Shown: positions 50,816 through 60,277, counted from the stretch's first letter. The stretch is DNA of 64,000 nt from Myceligenerans indicum (GCF_016742955.1 NZ_JABBYC010000008.1:1-64000), one strand, 5' to 3'. Numbers and translations: made by a program. The notes: generated by a model from the letters alone, not told the origin.

Positions 50816-50923
50816 ATGCCCACCGGGTTCGTCGTGCCCGTCTACTTCGTGGCGCGGGTCATCGAGTCGATGGTGGCCAAGAGCGAGGCGCGCGCGGACG
50901 AGCGCGCACAGGCGAGCGCCTGA
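50816..50923 (+). CDS. Small ORF (35 aa)
   Basis: A 35-codon frame, MPTGFVVPVYFVARVIESMV followed by a charged tail, from ATG 50816, just after the TetR gene and before a strong terminator. A hydrophobic first half could make one membrane helix. The ribosome-binding site is weak and no family is recognised, so it may not be translated. Confidence 0.3.
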   Translation: MPTGFVVPVYFVARVIESMVAKSEARADERAQASA

Positions 50924-50941
50924 GAAGCTCCCGAACGGACG

Positions 50942-50978
50942 CCGGGGCAGGGGGATCGGACGGATCCCCCTGCCCCGG
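50942..50978. terminator. Terminator between small ORF and cellulase gene
   Basis: A 16-bp perfect stem ccggggcagggggatc / gatccccctgccccgg with a 5-nt loop. Confidence 0.85.
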
Positions 50979-50995
50979 ACCGTCACCGGACGGCC

Positions 50996-52348
50996 TCACC
51001 ACGCAGCGTTGCGCGCCAGCTCCAGGGCCATCTCCTGCCACCAGGCACCCGCCGCCGGGCCGCCGTTGCACTCACCGTCGGACTCTCCTGGGAGCTTCAC
51101 CCAGAGCAGGGCGTCGAGGTGCGTCCCGTCGTCGACGAGCGCCGGACGCTCGCCGAGCGCGCGACCGCCGGGGTTGCACCAGTCACTTCCGGGGCCGTTC
51201 CCGTTGCGCGAGGTGTCGATCACGAACGGCCGGCCGCCGAGCTGGGCCGAGACCTGCTCGCCGTAGGCTCGCGAGTCGGCCGTGGTCCGGTAGTTCGACG
51301 TGTTCAGCGCGAAGCCGACGGCGCCGTCGAAGCCGACCTGCTGCAGGCGGCTCGCCGCCTCGCCGGCGCTCAGCCAGGCGGAGTGGCCCGCATCGATGTA
51401 CACGCGGGCGCCCGCGTCCGCGAGCGAGTTCGCGGCGTACCGCAGGAACCCGACGCGGTCCCCCTGACCGTCGCAGTCACCGAGCTGCGCGAGCGCGTCG
51501 GGTTCAAGAATTACCCAGGGCTCCCCTTGGATCCCCGAGGCGACGGTGTCGACCCACTGGGCGTACTCGCTCTCCTCGACGCCGCCCCCGGAGTGGCTGC
51601 CGCAGTCGCGGCCTGGAATCGCGTACACCGTGAGCAGGGGCGTCGCCCCGGCCGCGACGGCACGTGAGGTGTAGTCGGCCACCTCCTGACGCGAGTGGTC
51701 GGCGTCGGCCCAGCTGCCCACCCAGTAGGACTGGGGTGTCAGCGCGATCTTCTCCAGCAGTTCCCTGTCGGTCCCGGAGGCCGCCTGCCACGCCTCGTAC
51801 GCCTGGGTCCCCGTGTCGACGTAGAACTCGCCACCGCCCGGCGGATTCGGTTCGGTGGGGTCGCCGGACGGGTCACCGGTCGGGTCTCCCGTCGGATCCG
51901 CCGTCGGTTCACCACCGACGTCGCCCGTGCACAGCGTGTCGTTCATCGCGAAGGACGACGGCGTCCCCGCCGTCCCGGTCGCGATGAGGCCGAACGTGGC
52001 CGAGCCTCCGGTGCCGAGGCTGCCGTTCCAGCCGACGTCGGATGCGCGCGTGCTGCCGCCCGACTGCGTCACCTGGGCGTTCCACGCCTGTGTGACGTTC
52101 TCCCCGGCCGTGAACTGCCAGGTGAGGTTCCACCCGGAGATCGGCTCGCCGAGATTGGTCAGTGTGACGTCGGCCTGGAAGCCGCCGTCCCACGAGTTCG
52201 TGACACGGTACTCGACGCCGCATCCTTCGGCGGCGGCGGCGCTGGTGGCGGCGACGGTTGCCGCGGTGAGGGCGCCTCCTGTGCCGAGCGAGACGACAGC
52301 GGCCAGTGCGGCCCACCTCGCCCGTCGTCGGGAGCTCGAGGTACGCAT
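50996..52348 (-). CDS. Secreted CBM2-GH6 cellulase (endoglucanase)
   Basis: A 450-residue secreted enzyme. A signal peptide (1-40, twin-Arg-like RRRARW but ordinary Sec features) precedes a CBM2 carbohydrate-binding module (41-140, between C43 and C140), a PTGDPTGDP linker (147-173) and a GH6 catalytic domain. The conserved IPGRDCGSHSGG (Asp248), the acid Asp284 in EPDAL and the putative base Asp424 in VKLPGESDG are present. GH6 enzymes invert beta-1,4 bonds of cellulose. ATG 52348 is used over the in-frame ATG at 52468. Upstream is a LacI-type half-palindrome (52419-52428). Confidence 0.93.
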   Translation of the reverse strand: MRTSSSRRRARWAALAAVVSLGTGGALTAATVAATSAAAAEGCGVEYRVTNSWDGGFQADVTLTNLGEPISGWNLTWQFTAGENVTQAWNAQVTQSGGSTRASDVGWNGSLGTGGSATFGLIATGTAGTPSSFAMNDTLCTGDVGGEPTADPTGDPTGDPSGDPTEPNPPGGGEFYVDTGTQAYEAWQAASGTDRELLEKIALTPQSYWVGSWADADHSRQEVADYTSRAVAAGATPLLTVYAIPGRDCGSHSGGGVEESEYAQWVDTVASGIQGEPWVILEPDALAQLGDCDGQGDRVGFLRYAANSLADAGARVYIDAGHSAWLSAGEAASRLQQVGFDGAVGFALNTSNYRTTADSRAYGEQVSAQLGGRPFVIDTSRNGNGPGSDWCNPGGRALGERPALVDDGTHLDALLWVKLPGESDGECNGGPAAGAWWQEMALELARNAAW

Positions 52349-52418
52349 GGGGATCTCCTTCGATCGGTGCCGTTCCGCGCCAGACCGTACGAAGGCCCGC
52401 GTCGGACCGGCACCTCCC

Positions 52419-52428
52419 GAAGCGTTTA
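52419..52428. promoter_or_regulatory. LacI-type operator candidate before the GH6 gene
   Basis: GAAGCGTTTA matches the AANCGNTT core of LacI-family operators. The closely similar GAAGCGATTAA lies at the same side of the GH5 mannanase gene (63410-63420). A shared sugar-responsive repressor is possible. Confidence 0.45.
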
Positions 52429-52646
52429 GATGCGTGACCTGCGCGGGAAGCCGCCAGCGCACCCTCACCGGGCCATGAAAAAACCCGCCACCAGATCGGC
52501 GTGTCGTACAACTTCACATTGTCCTGAATCTGTGTAACAGTTTTCCCACGGCGCCCCGCACGGGGCGCCGGCCAACTTCACCAAGCAGCACTGCACAAGC
52601 ACCACGCAGGCAGCCCCCGAGCACACAGCCACCGGAGGTCAGCAAC

Positions 52647-52856
52647 GTGACGCACTCGGATCGCGCGACGCAGAGCACCCACTGGACCCTTTCCCGTTCG
52701 CGGGGTTCGAGCCCCGCGAGGCTGCTGGAACTGAGGGTCGGCGGATTCGGCAGGCGCGAGTTCCTCACCATGGCCGGGATCGGCTCGGCCGCCACCGCGG
52801 TCTGCGTCACCATCGCCGCCCTCGATCCCGCCCTCTTCTTCGGCACCCCGTGGTGA
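52647..52856 (+). CDS. Small membrane-anchored protein (69 aa)
   Basis: GTG 52647 is preceded by GGAGG with 8-nt spacing. The product has a hydrophilic first 40 residues and then FGRREFLTMAGIGSAATAVC followed by VTIAAL, a hydrophobic helix preceded by a twin-Arg-like RREFL. Such a layout fits a small Tat-dependent or single-pass membrane protein; no family is recognised. It is divergent from the cellulase gene and followed by a terminator at 52951-52980. Confidence 0.55.
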   Translation: MTHSDRATQSTHWTLSRSRGSSPARLLELRVGGFGRREFLTMAGIGSAATAVCVTIAALDPALFFGTPW

Positions 52857-52950
52857 GATTCCCCTAGCCACCCGCGGGACGAACCCTCCACCGCTACCCG
52901 GCCACACGTGGCCGGGACGTGCGGGTATCCCAGAACACCGTCTCACGCCG

Positions 52951-52980
52951 ACAGGCCCGGACAACGGCGTCCGGGCCTGT
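52951..52980 (+). terminator. Terminator after small membrane protein
   Basis: acaggcccgga / tccgggcctgt (11 bp) with an 8-nt loop, followed by a T-rich ttccctt. Confidence 0.85.
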
Positions 52981-53061
52981 TTCCCTTACCGCCGAGATTC
53001 CTCATGACCTGGAGTGACGTGGACCATGGCTAGTCAAGAACCGGCTCAATACGCTGAGGCG

Positions 53062-53358
53062 ATGACCGCGCAGTTCGAGTACGACGTCGTCGACAACACC
53101 GAGGCATCACGCTACGAGGCCCGCCTGACCGATGGAGCCGTGGCCGGCTACCTGGAGTACCGCGTCGAGGGCGGCACAGTCGTCATGCCCTCCACCGTCG
53201 TGGACCCGAGGTACCGGGGCCACGGCATCGCCGCACGCCTGGCACGCAACGCACTGGACGAGGCACGCACCGGGCGCAAGAAGGTGGAGCCACGTTGCTG
53301 GTACCTGGCGGAGTACATCGAGAAGCACCCGGAGTACGCAGACCTGGTCGGAGACTGA
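53062..53358 (+). CDS. GNAT-type N-acetyltransferase (YjdJ-like)
   Basis: A 98-residue protein: TAQFEYDVVDNTEASRYEAR, VAGYLEYRVEGG, then the acetyl-CoA segment VVDPRYRGHGIAARLARNAL, and a C-terminal CWYLAEYIEKHPEYADLV. This is the short GNAT family (Gcn5-related, UPF0039/YjdJ-like), in which RGxGIA binds CoA. Its Cys at CWY is typical of the group. ATG 53062 with GAGG upstream is preferred over two earlier in-frame ATGs. Substrate unknown. Confidence 0.88.
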   Translation: MTAQFEYDVVDNTEASRYEARLTDGAVAGYLEYRVEGGTVVMPSTVVDPRYRGHGIAARLARNALDEARTGRKKVEPRCWYLAEYIEKHPEYADLVGD

Positions 53359-53417
53359 CCCGAGGCTGACAGGCACCGGATGCCCCGCGAGGTGCGCGAA
53401 CCTGGCACCATCGACCT

Positions 53418-55106
53418 ATGCACCCGCGCGCCGGAACTGTTGCGACCGCAGACGACCTGATCGACGTCGACCACGTGGTCGGCGCCTACTACGACCTCAC
53501 ACCCGACCCCGAGAACCCCGCGCAGCGGGTTGTCTTCGGCACGTCCGGGCACCGGGGCTCAAGCCTCGACACCGCGTTCAACGAAGCCCACATCATCGCG
53601 ACCACCGCGGCGATCATCGAGTACCGCCGCTCTCAGGGCACCGACGGCCCGCTGTTCATCGGGCGCGACACGCACGCCCTGTCCCTGCCGGCCTGGCAGA
53701 CCGCACTCGAGGTACTCGCGGCGGCGGGCGTCACCGTGATGGTCGACGCCCGCGACTCCTACACGCCCACGCCCGCGGTCTCGCAGTCGATCCTCCTGCA
53801 CAACGAGGCACTCTCCGAGACCGGGGTCCGCACGTCGGGCCCCGGCCTGGCCGACGGCATCGTGGTCACGCCGAGTCACAACCCCCCGCGGGACGGCGGG
53901 TTCAAGTACAACCCGCCGCACGGCGGACCCGCCGGATCCGAGGCGACCGGCTGGATCGCCGACCGGGCGAACGAGCTCCTGGCCTCCGGAACGGGATCCG
54001 TCGCCCGGGTCTCCCTCGAGGCCGCTCTTGGCGCGGACACCACGCACCGGCACGACTTCCTGACGACCTACGTCGACGACCTCGCCACCGTGCTGGACCT
54101 GGAGGCCATCCGCTCGGCCGGGGTACGGATCGGCGCGGACCCGCTGGGCGGGGCATCCGTCGAGTACTGGGGCGAGCTCGGCGAGCGGTACGGGCTCGAC
54201 CTGACCGTCGTGAACCCGCAGGTGGATCCCCGCTGGGCCTTCATGACGCTCGACCACGACGGCAAGATCCGGATGGACTGCTCGTCGCCCTCGGCGATGG
54301 CGTCGCTGGTCGGCCGCATGAATCCGGCCGACGGATCGCCTGCGCCGTATGACATCGCCACCGGGAACGACGCCGACTCCGACCGGCACGGCATCGTCAC
54401 CCCGGACGCGGGCCTGATGAACCCGAACCACTACCTGGCCGTCGCGATCCGATATCTCTTCTCCGGAGCGCGCCCGGAGTGGCCCCGGACGGCGGCGGTC
54501 GGCAAGACCCTCGTGTCGTCGTCACTGATCGACCGGGTCGCGGGCGATCTCGGCCGACAGGTCGTCGAGGTCCCGGTCGGGTTCAAGTGGTTCGTGCCCG
54601 GGCTGCTCACCGGTGAGATCGCGTTCGGCGGCGAGGAGTCGGCCGGCGCGTCCTTCCTGCGACGCGACGGGCGGGTGTGGAGCACGGACAAGGACGGGCT
54701 GCTCCTGGCGCTGCTGGCCTCCGAGATCCTCGCGACGACCGGAACGACGCCGTCGCAGCAGCACGCGGAACTCGTGCGACAGCACGGCGAGTCCTGGTAC
54801 GCACGCGTCGACGCCCCCGCGACCCGCGACGAGAAGGCTGCCCTCGCCACGCTCTCGCCGTCGGACGTCACGGCGACCGAGGTCGCCGGAGAGCCGATCA
54901 CGGCAGCCCTGACCGAGGCTCCGGGCAACGGCGCGAAGATCGGCGGTCTCAAGGTGACCACACCGAACGCGTGGTTCGCCGCGCGCCCCTCCGGCACGGA
55001 GGACGTGTACAAGATCTACGCCGAGTCATTCGTCTCGGCGGACCACCTGGCCCAGGTCCAGTCCGCCGCGAAGGACGTCGTGAACGGAGCACTGGCCGGG
55101 CGATGA
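53418..55106 (+). CDS. pgm: Phosphoglucomutase, alpha-D-glucose phosphate-specific
   Basis: A 562-residue mutase: [12 protein letters not shown], the active Ser in [15 protein letters not shown], the metal loop NDADSDRHG, sugar loop [16 protein letters not shown], and phosphate-binding [13 protein letters not shown]. Length fits the bacterial alpha-PGM family. It interconverts glucose-1-phosphate and glucose-6-phosphate, linking glycogen and cell-wall sugars. Single gene with a terminator at 55112-55145. Confidence 0.97.
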   Translation: MHPRAGTVATADDLIDVDHVVGAYYDLTPDPENPAQRVVFGTSGHRGSSLDTAFNEAHIIATTAAIIEYRRSQGTDGPLFIGRDTHALSLPAWQTALEVLAAAGVTVMVDARDSYTPTPAVSQSILLHNEALSETGVRTSGPGLADGIVVTPSHNPPRDGGFKYNPPHGGPAGSEATGWIADRANELLASGTGSVARVSLEAALGADTTHRHDFLTTYVDDLATVLDLEAIRSAGVRIGADPLGGASVEYWGELGERYGLDLTVVNPQVDPRWAFMTLDHDGKIRMDCSSPSAMASLVGRMNPADGSPAPYDIATGNDADSDRHGIVTPDAGLMNPNHYLAVAIRYLFSGARPEWPRTAAVGKTLVSSSLIDRVAGDLGRQVVEVPVGFKWFVPGLLTGEIAFGGEESAGASFLRRDGRVWSTDKDGLLLALLASEILATTGTTPSQQHAELVRQHGESWYARVDAPATRDEKAALATLSPSDVTATEVAGEPITAALTEAPGNGAKIGGLKVTTPNAWFAARPSGTEDVYKIYAESFVSADHLAQVQSAAKDVVNGALAGR

Positions 55107-55111
55107 CGTTG

Positions 55112-55145
55112 CCCGCGGGCGCCCTCCGGCCAGGGCGCCCGCGGG
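55112..55145 (+). terminator. Terminator after pgm
   Basis: A 14-bp perfect stem cccgcgggcgccct / agggcgcccgcggg with a 6-nt loop. Confidence 0.85.
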
Positions 55146-55293
55146 AAGCCCGGCGCGTCTCTCCGTCACGACCGCTGCGGTCACGTTTTCTTCACGCTAC
55201 TTTTCGTGCGCGCGCAGATACTGCCTTGATACGTTGCAGGAGCTTTCACTCGATCTTCACGTCGGGTCGCTCAGGCTGCCCTCAAGGAGACCC

Positions 55294-55749
55294 ATGCTCG
55301 TCTTCATCGTCCTCGGCATCGTCGGACTCGCTCTCGGTCTGCTCTCGGTCGCCCTCGGCGATCTCTTCGAGCTGGGTGACGGCGCCCTGTCAGGCACCTC
55401 GCTCGGCGCCGGGCTCCTGCTGTTCGGGGCCACCGGCGCCGTGGTGACGTCATCCGGCCTGCCCGTCGTGGCCACGTACCCGATCGCCGCAGCCATCGGC
55501 CTCGGCGTGATCCTGCTCGTGAACCTGCTGCTCAAGCGCCTGCGACAGTCCGACGACGCCACCCCACGGTCGATCGTCGGCCAGCAGGGGGCCGTGACAT
55601 CCGAGGTGTCACCCGCACACGGCGAGGTGTCGCTCGACAACGAACTGGAGACCCGGATGGCCTTCGCGGACATGCCGCTCCCGCAGGGCACTCGCATCGC
55701 CGTCGTCGAGCAGCACGGCAGCCGGGTGAAGGTCATATCGGCCGAGTGA
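55294..55749 (+). CDS. NfeD-like membrane protein
   Basis: A 151-residue protein with three N-terminal hydrophobic segments (VFIVLGIVGLALGLLSVALG, GAGLLLFGATGAVVTSSG, YPIAAAIGLGVILLVNLLL) and a C-terminal OB-fold NfeD domain (SIVGQQGAVTSEVSPAHGEV, RIAVVEQHGSRVKVI). ATG 55294 has AAGGAG upstream. NfeD proteins work with stomatin/flotillin partners; here the flotillin gene follows 112 bp downstream, matching the common pair. Confidence 0.88.
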   Translation: MLVFIVLGIVGLALGLLSVALGDLFELGDGALSGTSLGAGLLLFGATGAVVTSSGLPVVATYPIAAAIGLGVILLVNLLLKRLRQSDDATPRSIVGQQGAVTSEVSPAHGEVSLDNELETRMAFADMPLPQGTRIAVVEQHGSRVKVISAE

Positions 55750-55861
55750 TCGGCGCAGGCCCTTTCGCCGGTCCGCATCGTGAGTCCGGCGGTCACGCCC
55801 GCACGGCGGACGCCGACATGACCGGCGCCAGCCCCCACGAAACACCCCCCAAGGAGTACAT

Positions 55862-57346
55862 GTGTTCCTCGCCAGTGCCGCCGTCGTCAGCGTGATCGCT
55901 GTCGTCGCCGTCGTCATCGCCCTCCTGATCCTGATGGCGTTCATCTCCAGCAGGATCCGGCGGGTCCCGCCGAACCAGGCCCTCATCGTCGTCGGCCGGG
56001 GTGCAGGAAAGCGCGAGGCAGACCTCGCGAACCAGAGGGTCGTGGTCGGTGGCCGCACCTTCGTCTGGCCCGTGCTGCAGCAAGGCTTCTCCATCTCCCT
56101 GGAGCAGCGCCAGATCGGCATCGTCGTCGAAGGCGTCGACGCCAACCGCATCAAGGTGGCGATCAAGGCGTCGGTCAACTTCAAGGTTCGCGGTGACGAG
56201 GAGGGCGTCCGCCGCGCCGCCCAGCGCTTCCTGTCCCAGCAGGACATGCTGACCGAGATCATCAAGGAGGCTCTGGAGGGCTCGCTGCGCTCGATCGTGG
56301 GCGACATGACCCTCGAGGAGATCATCTCGGACCGCAAGGGCCTGTCCGATCGTGTGGTGCAGTCCACCAAGCTGGACCTCGCGGAGCAGGGCCTGCAGAT
56401 CGACATCCTCAACATCTCGGACATTTCCACCCCGGGCTCGGACTACCTGGAGAACCTCGGCCGCGCCGAGTCCGCACGCGCCCGCCAGCTCGCCGAGGTG
56501 TCCGAGGCCGAGGCCAAGCGGGTCTCGGAGTTCGCCGTCATCGAGGCCGCGGAGCAGATCGCGCAGCGCCAGAAGGAGCTCGACCTGAAGAAGTCCGCGA
56601 TCAAGGCCGAGACGGACAGGGCTCAGGCCGAGGCGGAGGCCGCGGGCCAGCTGGCCCGGGCGGAGCAGGACCGGACCGTCGCCGTCGAGGAGCGCGAGGC
56701 GATGGCGGAGAAGGCCCGCGTGGAACAGGAGCGCCTCGACATCGAGATCCGCAAGCCCGCGGAGGCCCGCGCCTACGCACAGGTCCAGGAGGCGAACGCC
56801 CGCCGCGACGCCGAGAACGCGTCGACCCAGGCGGACGCGTTCAAGCGCACGACGATCGCCGAGGCGAACAAGACCGCCGCCATCCAGGACGCCGAGGCCG
56901 CGGCCGAAGCCGTACGACGTGCCGGTGAGGCCGAACGCGACAGGCAGGTCGCCCTCGCCGCCGGTATCCAGGCCGAGGGCGAGGCCCGCGCGGCCGCGGT
57001 CGAGGCAGAAGGCCGGGCCGAGGCCTCGGCCACTGACGCCAAGGCGGAAGCGCTGCGCAAGTACGGCGAGGCCGCACTGGCGCAGGAGCTCATCGAACGC
57101 CTGCCCGAGATCGTGCGCGCCGCCGCCGAACCCCTGGGCAGCATCAAGGGCATGACCGTCGTCTCCACCGACGGCGCCTCGGCGATCACCCGGAGCGTGG
57201 CGAGCGTGCTCGGTGAGGGCCAGGGCGTCATCAAGCAGCTGACCGGTGTGGACATCAAGGAGCTCATGAACGGCGTCGCGGGGGCCGGCCTCGGCGGTGC
57301 GACGGCGGGCAGCTCCGACGTCGGCAACGGGTCCGCCGACAGGTAG
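55862..57346 (+). CDS. Flotillin-family (SPFH) protein
   Basis: A 494-residue protein: an N-terminal membrane segment (about 3-27), an SPFH domain with RVPPNQALIVVGRGAGKREA, FVWPVLQQGFSISLEQRQIG and DMTLEEIISDRKGLSDRVVQ, then a long heptad coiled coil rich in Ala and Glu (about 200-400). Flotillins scaffold membrane microdomains and oligomerise through the coiled coil. The GTG start has AAGGAG 8 nt upstream. It is paired with NfeD upstream and followed by a terminator. Confidence 0.93.
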   Translation: MFLASAAVVSVIAVVAVVIALLILMAFISSRIRRVPPNQALIVVGRGAGKREADLANQRVVVGGRTFVWPVLQQGFSISLEQRQIGIVVEGVDANRIKVAIKASVNFKVRGDEEGVRRAAQRFLSQQDMLTEIIKEALEGSLRSIVGDMTLEEIISDRKGLSDRVVQSTKLDLAEQGLQIDILNISDISTPGSDYLENLGRAESARARQLAEVSEAEAKRVSEFAVIEAAEQIAQRQKELDLKKSAIKAETDRAQAEAEAAGQLARAEQDRTVAVEEREAMAEKARVEQERLDIEIRKPAEARAYAQVQEANARRDAENASTQADAFKRTTIAEANKTAAIQDAEAAAEAVRRAGEAERDRQVALAAGIQAEGEARAAAVEAEGRAEASATDAKAEALRKYGEAALAQELIERLPEIVRAAAEPLGSIKGMTVVSTDGASAITRSVASVLGEGQGVIKQLTGVDIKELMNGVAGAGLGGATAGSSDVGNGSADR

Positions 57347-57415
57347 ACGGGCGGGCGCGGGGGCACGACCGGCAGGACAGCGCCGGGTCGGTCACGGCGC
57401 CGTTGCCCACGCGGT

Positions 57416-57451
57416 CGCTGGGGCCGGTCCGACGACGGACCGGCCCCAGCG
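57416..57451 (+). terminator. Terminator after flotillin gene
   Basis: cgctggggccggtcc / ggaccggccccagcg (15 bp, 6-nt loop), about 70 bp after the stop, followed by tttcc. Confidence 0.9.
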
Positions 57452-57756
57452 TTTCCTGCGGCGGACCGGACACGGAGCGCCGTCGTGGACGCCACGGTTC
57501 CGTTCCGCACGGTACGGGCCTCGGCCGGAGGCACCCCCCAGCGGCACCTCCGACCTCGGCCCCTGACATCCGATGGCATGCCGCCCTGAGATGCGGGTGC
57601 ACCCCCCAGTGAAAGCCCGCGAGCGGAGCCGCGAACCGGATGTCAGCCGTCGGCCGACAGCGCATCAGCGGAGCGCTGCCGACGATCGGGACTCCCGTGA
57701 CGGATCGGCCCAGCGCGAGCTGGTCCCTCGTGACGACAGCCCCGAACTCGTCACGC
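57452..57756. other. Gene-free stretch with long-range inverted repeat
   Basis: About 300 bp between convergent genes with no convincing frame. CTGACATCCG (57563-57572) pairs with CGGATGTCAG (57637-57646), a 10-bp stem enclosing 64 nt, and accccccag motifs occur at 57535 and 57601. This could fold into a structured RNA or be a mobile-repeat remnant; I could not match it to any riboswitch I know. Confidence 0.4.
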
Positions 57757-58137
57757 TCAGGCTGGGGAGACAGGAACCTCGAAGCTTGCGAGCGAGCGTG
57801 GTATCGGGCGGTCCCGGGTCCGGCCGCGGAACCTGACCACGCCGGGCGCGATCAGGACGGTCAGGACGGCCAGCGCCTCGCCGCCGCCGGCGCGCAACGG
57901 CGACCCGCTCTCGGCGCCGAACGCCACGAGAACGGTGTCCGAGCCTGACACAGGGGCAGGGAGATCATCGGCGGGGATGCCCAGGGCGGCCGCCGCCGGG
58001 ACGGGGGAGCCGCCCTCGGCCTCGGCCAGCTCCACGAGCGCCAGACCGCCCGCCGCGATCGCGAGCAGCAGGGCGGCGCTCACAACCCACCGGCAGAGCC
58101 ACGCGGTGCGCGGATTCCGGTGGTGTGTCGACGCCAT
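57757..58137 (-). CDS. Small single-pass membrane protein (126 aa)
   Basis: A 126-residue protein with a basic start (MASTHHRNPRTAWLCR), one strong transmembrane helix (WVVSAALLLAIAAGGLALVE), an Ala-rich external section and a second hydrophobic stretch (EALAVLTVLIAPGVVRF). No family is recognised. The ATG at 58137 is used in preference to an in-frame start at 58230 with no ribosome-binding site. Confidence 0.55.
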   Translation of the reverse strand: MASTHHRNPRTAWLCRWVVSAALLLAIAAGGLALVELAEAEGGSPVPAAAALGIPADDLPAPVSGSDTVLVAFGAESGSPLRAGGGEALAVLTVLIAPGVVRFRGRTRDRPIPRSLASFEVPVSPA

Positions 58138-58233
58138 GAACAGTAGCCATCCGTGTGGATCTGGGGGTTCATGGACAACTGTGGACTCTTTTCGCCGTGG
58201 CTGCAACGGCGACCAGGAAGGCTTGCGCACGGA

Positions 58234-59388
58234 CTATGCGATGACCGTGCCGAAGAAGAGTCCGAGCAGGTACGTCACCACGGCCGCCCCCAGCCCGATG
58301 AGCAGTTGCCGCGCCGCGCGCGTGAGCGGGGAGGTTCCGGACAGCAGGCCCACGGTCGCGCCCGTGACGAGCAGTGCGGCTCCGACCAGCGTGGACGCGA
58401 CCGCCACCGCGCCCATCCCACCGAAGCCGAGAAGATAGGGCAGGACGGGAATCAGCGCACCGGACGCGAAGAAGCAGAACGACGACGCGGCGGCGCCCCA
58501 GGCGGTCCCGTGCGTCTCGTGCTCGTCCACGGGCCGCTCACCGGCCGGGTCGGACCGCTCCGTCTCGAAGGCGTCGCTCGCGTCCTCCTCGCCGGGCAGA
58601 GCCGGGTCGCCCGCGTTCCCGTCCCGGTGATCGACGCCGGTGGAGGCGGCGAACGGGGCGAGAACCTCAGCTGCCCGGACCTCGGCCTGGTCGGGAGTCA
58701 GGCCTCGGGCACGGTAGACGAGCGCCAGCTCGTTGGCGTTCAGGTCCAGGTGCGGCAGGGCTGCGGCCGCGTCGGGCGACGGCGACGAGGCTTCCAGGAG
58801 CTCTCGCTGCGACCGCACCGACACATACTCCCCCGCCGCCATCGACAGGGACCCGGAGAGCAGGCCCGCCAGTCCGCTCAGCAGGATCGTCTGCTGCGAG
58901 ACACCCGAGGCGCCGATGCCGAGCACGAGCGCGAGGTTCGAGACCAGACCGTCGTTCGCGCCGAACACCGCAGCGCGGAAGGTCCCCGACAGCCGGTTCC
59001 TCCCTCGCGTGGCCAGGCCGCGTACGACCTCCTCGTGGATCTGCTCGTCGGCGGCCATCGTGGCCGTCGCGTCCACGTCCCGCGAGTAGGCCGAGCGCGC
59101 CTCGGCACGTTGTGCGAGCGCCAGCACAAACACGCCGCCGAACCTGCGAGCCAGGGATCCCAGCACGCGGGAGCGCCATTCGGTGCGCAACGGATCACCG
59201 ACGTCGTCGCCCAGCAGGTCGAGCCAGTGCGTCTCATGCCGTTTCTCCGCCTCGGCGAGCGCGAGCAGGATCGCACGCTCCTCGCCGGTGCGACGCTGCG
59301 CGAGATCGCGATATGACGCGGCCTCGGCGCGCTCGGCCGCCAGATAGCGTCGCCAGCGGCGGATGTCGGCGGGTGTGGGTCCAGGCAT
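58234..59388 (-). CDS. VIT1/CCC1-family transporter with ferritin-like N-terminal domain
   Basis: A 384-residue protein. The N-terminal 150 residues are ferritin/rubrerythrin-like helices (YRDLAQRRTGEERAILLALA, AEKRHETHWLDLLG, MAADEQIHEEVVRGLATRGR) with the Glu/His spacing of a di-iron site. The rest is a VIT1/CCC1 fold: AAVFGANDGLVSNLALVLGI, SGSLSMAAGEYVSVRSQREL and two C-terminal helix pairs. It likely exports or stores Fe2+ or Mn2+ across the membrane. Sequence shows the fusion directly; the ion specificity is inferred. Confidence 0.9.
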   Translation of the reverse strand: MPGPTPADIRRWRRYLAAERAEAASYRDLAQRRTGEERAILLALAEAEKRHETHWLDLLGDDVGDPLRTEWRSRVLGSLARRFGGVFVLALAQRAEARSAYSRDVDATATMAADEQIHEEVVRGLATRGRNRLSGTFRAAVFGANDGLVSNLALVLGIGASGVSQQTILLSGLAGLLSGSLSMAAGEYVSVRSQRELLEASSPSPDAAAALPHLDLNANELALVYRARGLTPDQAEVRAAEVLAPFAASTGVDHRDGNAGDPALPGEEDASDAFETERSDPAGERPVDEHETHGTAWGAAASSFCFFASGALIPVLPYLLGFGGMGAVAVASTLVGAALLVTGATVGLLSGTSPLTRAARQLLIGLGAAVVTYLLGLFFGTVIA

Positions 59389-59512
59389 GGTGCCATGATC
59401 GCAATGCGAGGCGGATCACGGGTTCCGGAAGGGGACGTCTGCGGTTTCCCGTGCCCGGAACTCGCGGCTCCCAGCATGTCGCCCTATCCAGCATCACTCT
59501 CGGCAAGGCACA

Positions 59513-60193
59513 ATGGTCGCCGTGATCATCCTCAGCGCCCACGGGGACGCCCTTGGTGATCCGGGTGCGATCGGCTGGGCTTGGGTCGACCACATGGACG
59601 GCAACTTCGACTCCGGCGGTGCCGCGAGCGGCACGGACCAGTCCGCCGGGTTGACCGCCGTGCTCCGCGCGATCGAGGCTCATCCCGGCGACGAGCCGCT
59701 CCTCGTCGAGTCCGGCTCGCAGCAGGCGATCCGGGTCGCCTCCGAGTGGCTCCCCGTCTGGAAGGCGAACGGCTGGCGTACGGCGGCCGACGAGGCCGTT
59801 CCCGACGCCGACATCGTGCATGCCCTCGACGACGCCGTCGCCGCACGCACGGGCCCGGTCCGCTTCCGCCATGTGCGGGGGCACATCGACAGTCCGTTCC
59901 ACGAACGCGCCCGGCACCTCGCGGAGCTTTCCGCCGCGGACTGGTCGGCAGGACGCGGCGACCTCGACGGCTTCCTCATCGGGAACATGCCGCCGGCGGC
60001 GCAGGCTGCGGACCTGGCCGGCACACCACTCGGCGAGGACGAGCCCGACGACGCGGCCGCGACACCCGGCCCGGCCGAGACCGCGCCTGGCCCCGCCGCG
60101 GACGACACGGACGCCGGGGTATCGCACCCCGCGCGACGAACCCCTGCGAGGGACGGCCAGTCCGCCTCCTGGGAGCCGGCGACCCTGTTCTGA
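59513..60193 (+). CDS. RNase HI-like protein lacking catalytic acids
   Basis: A 226-residue protein: a RNase HI fold (about 1-145) and a Pro/Ala-rich C-terminal tail (about 165-226). The match includes LGDPGAIGWAWV at strand 1, LTAVLRAIEA, SGSQQAIRVASEWL, VWKANGWRTA and VRGHIDSPFHERARHLA. All four acidic catalytic positions of RNase HI are replaced: Asp10 by His, Glu48 by Gly, Asp70 by Gly and Asp134 by Arg. The basic substrate-handle-like W-K-x-x-G-W-R-T is kept. It is therefore probably an RNA/DNA hybrid- or nucleic-acid-binding pseudo-enzyme. Confidence 0.75.
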   Translation: MVAVIILSAHGDALGDPGAIGWAWVDHMDGNFDSGGAASGTDQSAGLTAVLRAIEAHPGDEPLLVESGSQQAIRVASEWLPVWKANGWRTAADEAVPDADIVHALDDAVAARTGPVRFRHVRGHIDSPFHERARHLAELSAADWSAGRGDLDGFLIGNMPPAAQAADLAGTPLGEDEPDDAAATPGPAETAPGPAADDTDAGVSHPARRTPARDGQSASWEPATLF

Positions 60194-60252
60194 CCGGCCG
60201 CTCCGACCGGTTCACGCAACGGACGCCGTTTCGTGCTGCCCGTGCGGCGGGC

Positions 60253-60277
60253 CGGGCTCCCGCGCGGGAGCCGTCCG
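60253..60277. terminator. Hairpin between convergent genes
   Basis: ggctccc / gggagcc (60255-60261, 60266-60272) with a 4-nt loop, lying between the RNase HI-like gene and the convergent lyase gene. Confidence 0.5.
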
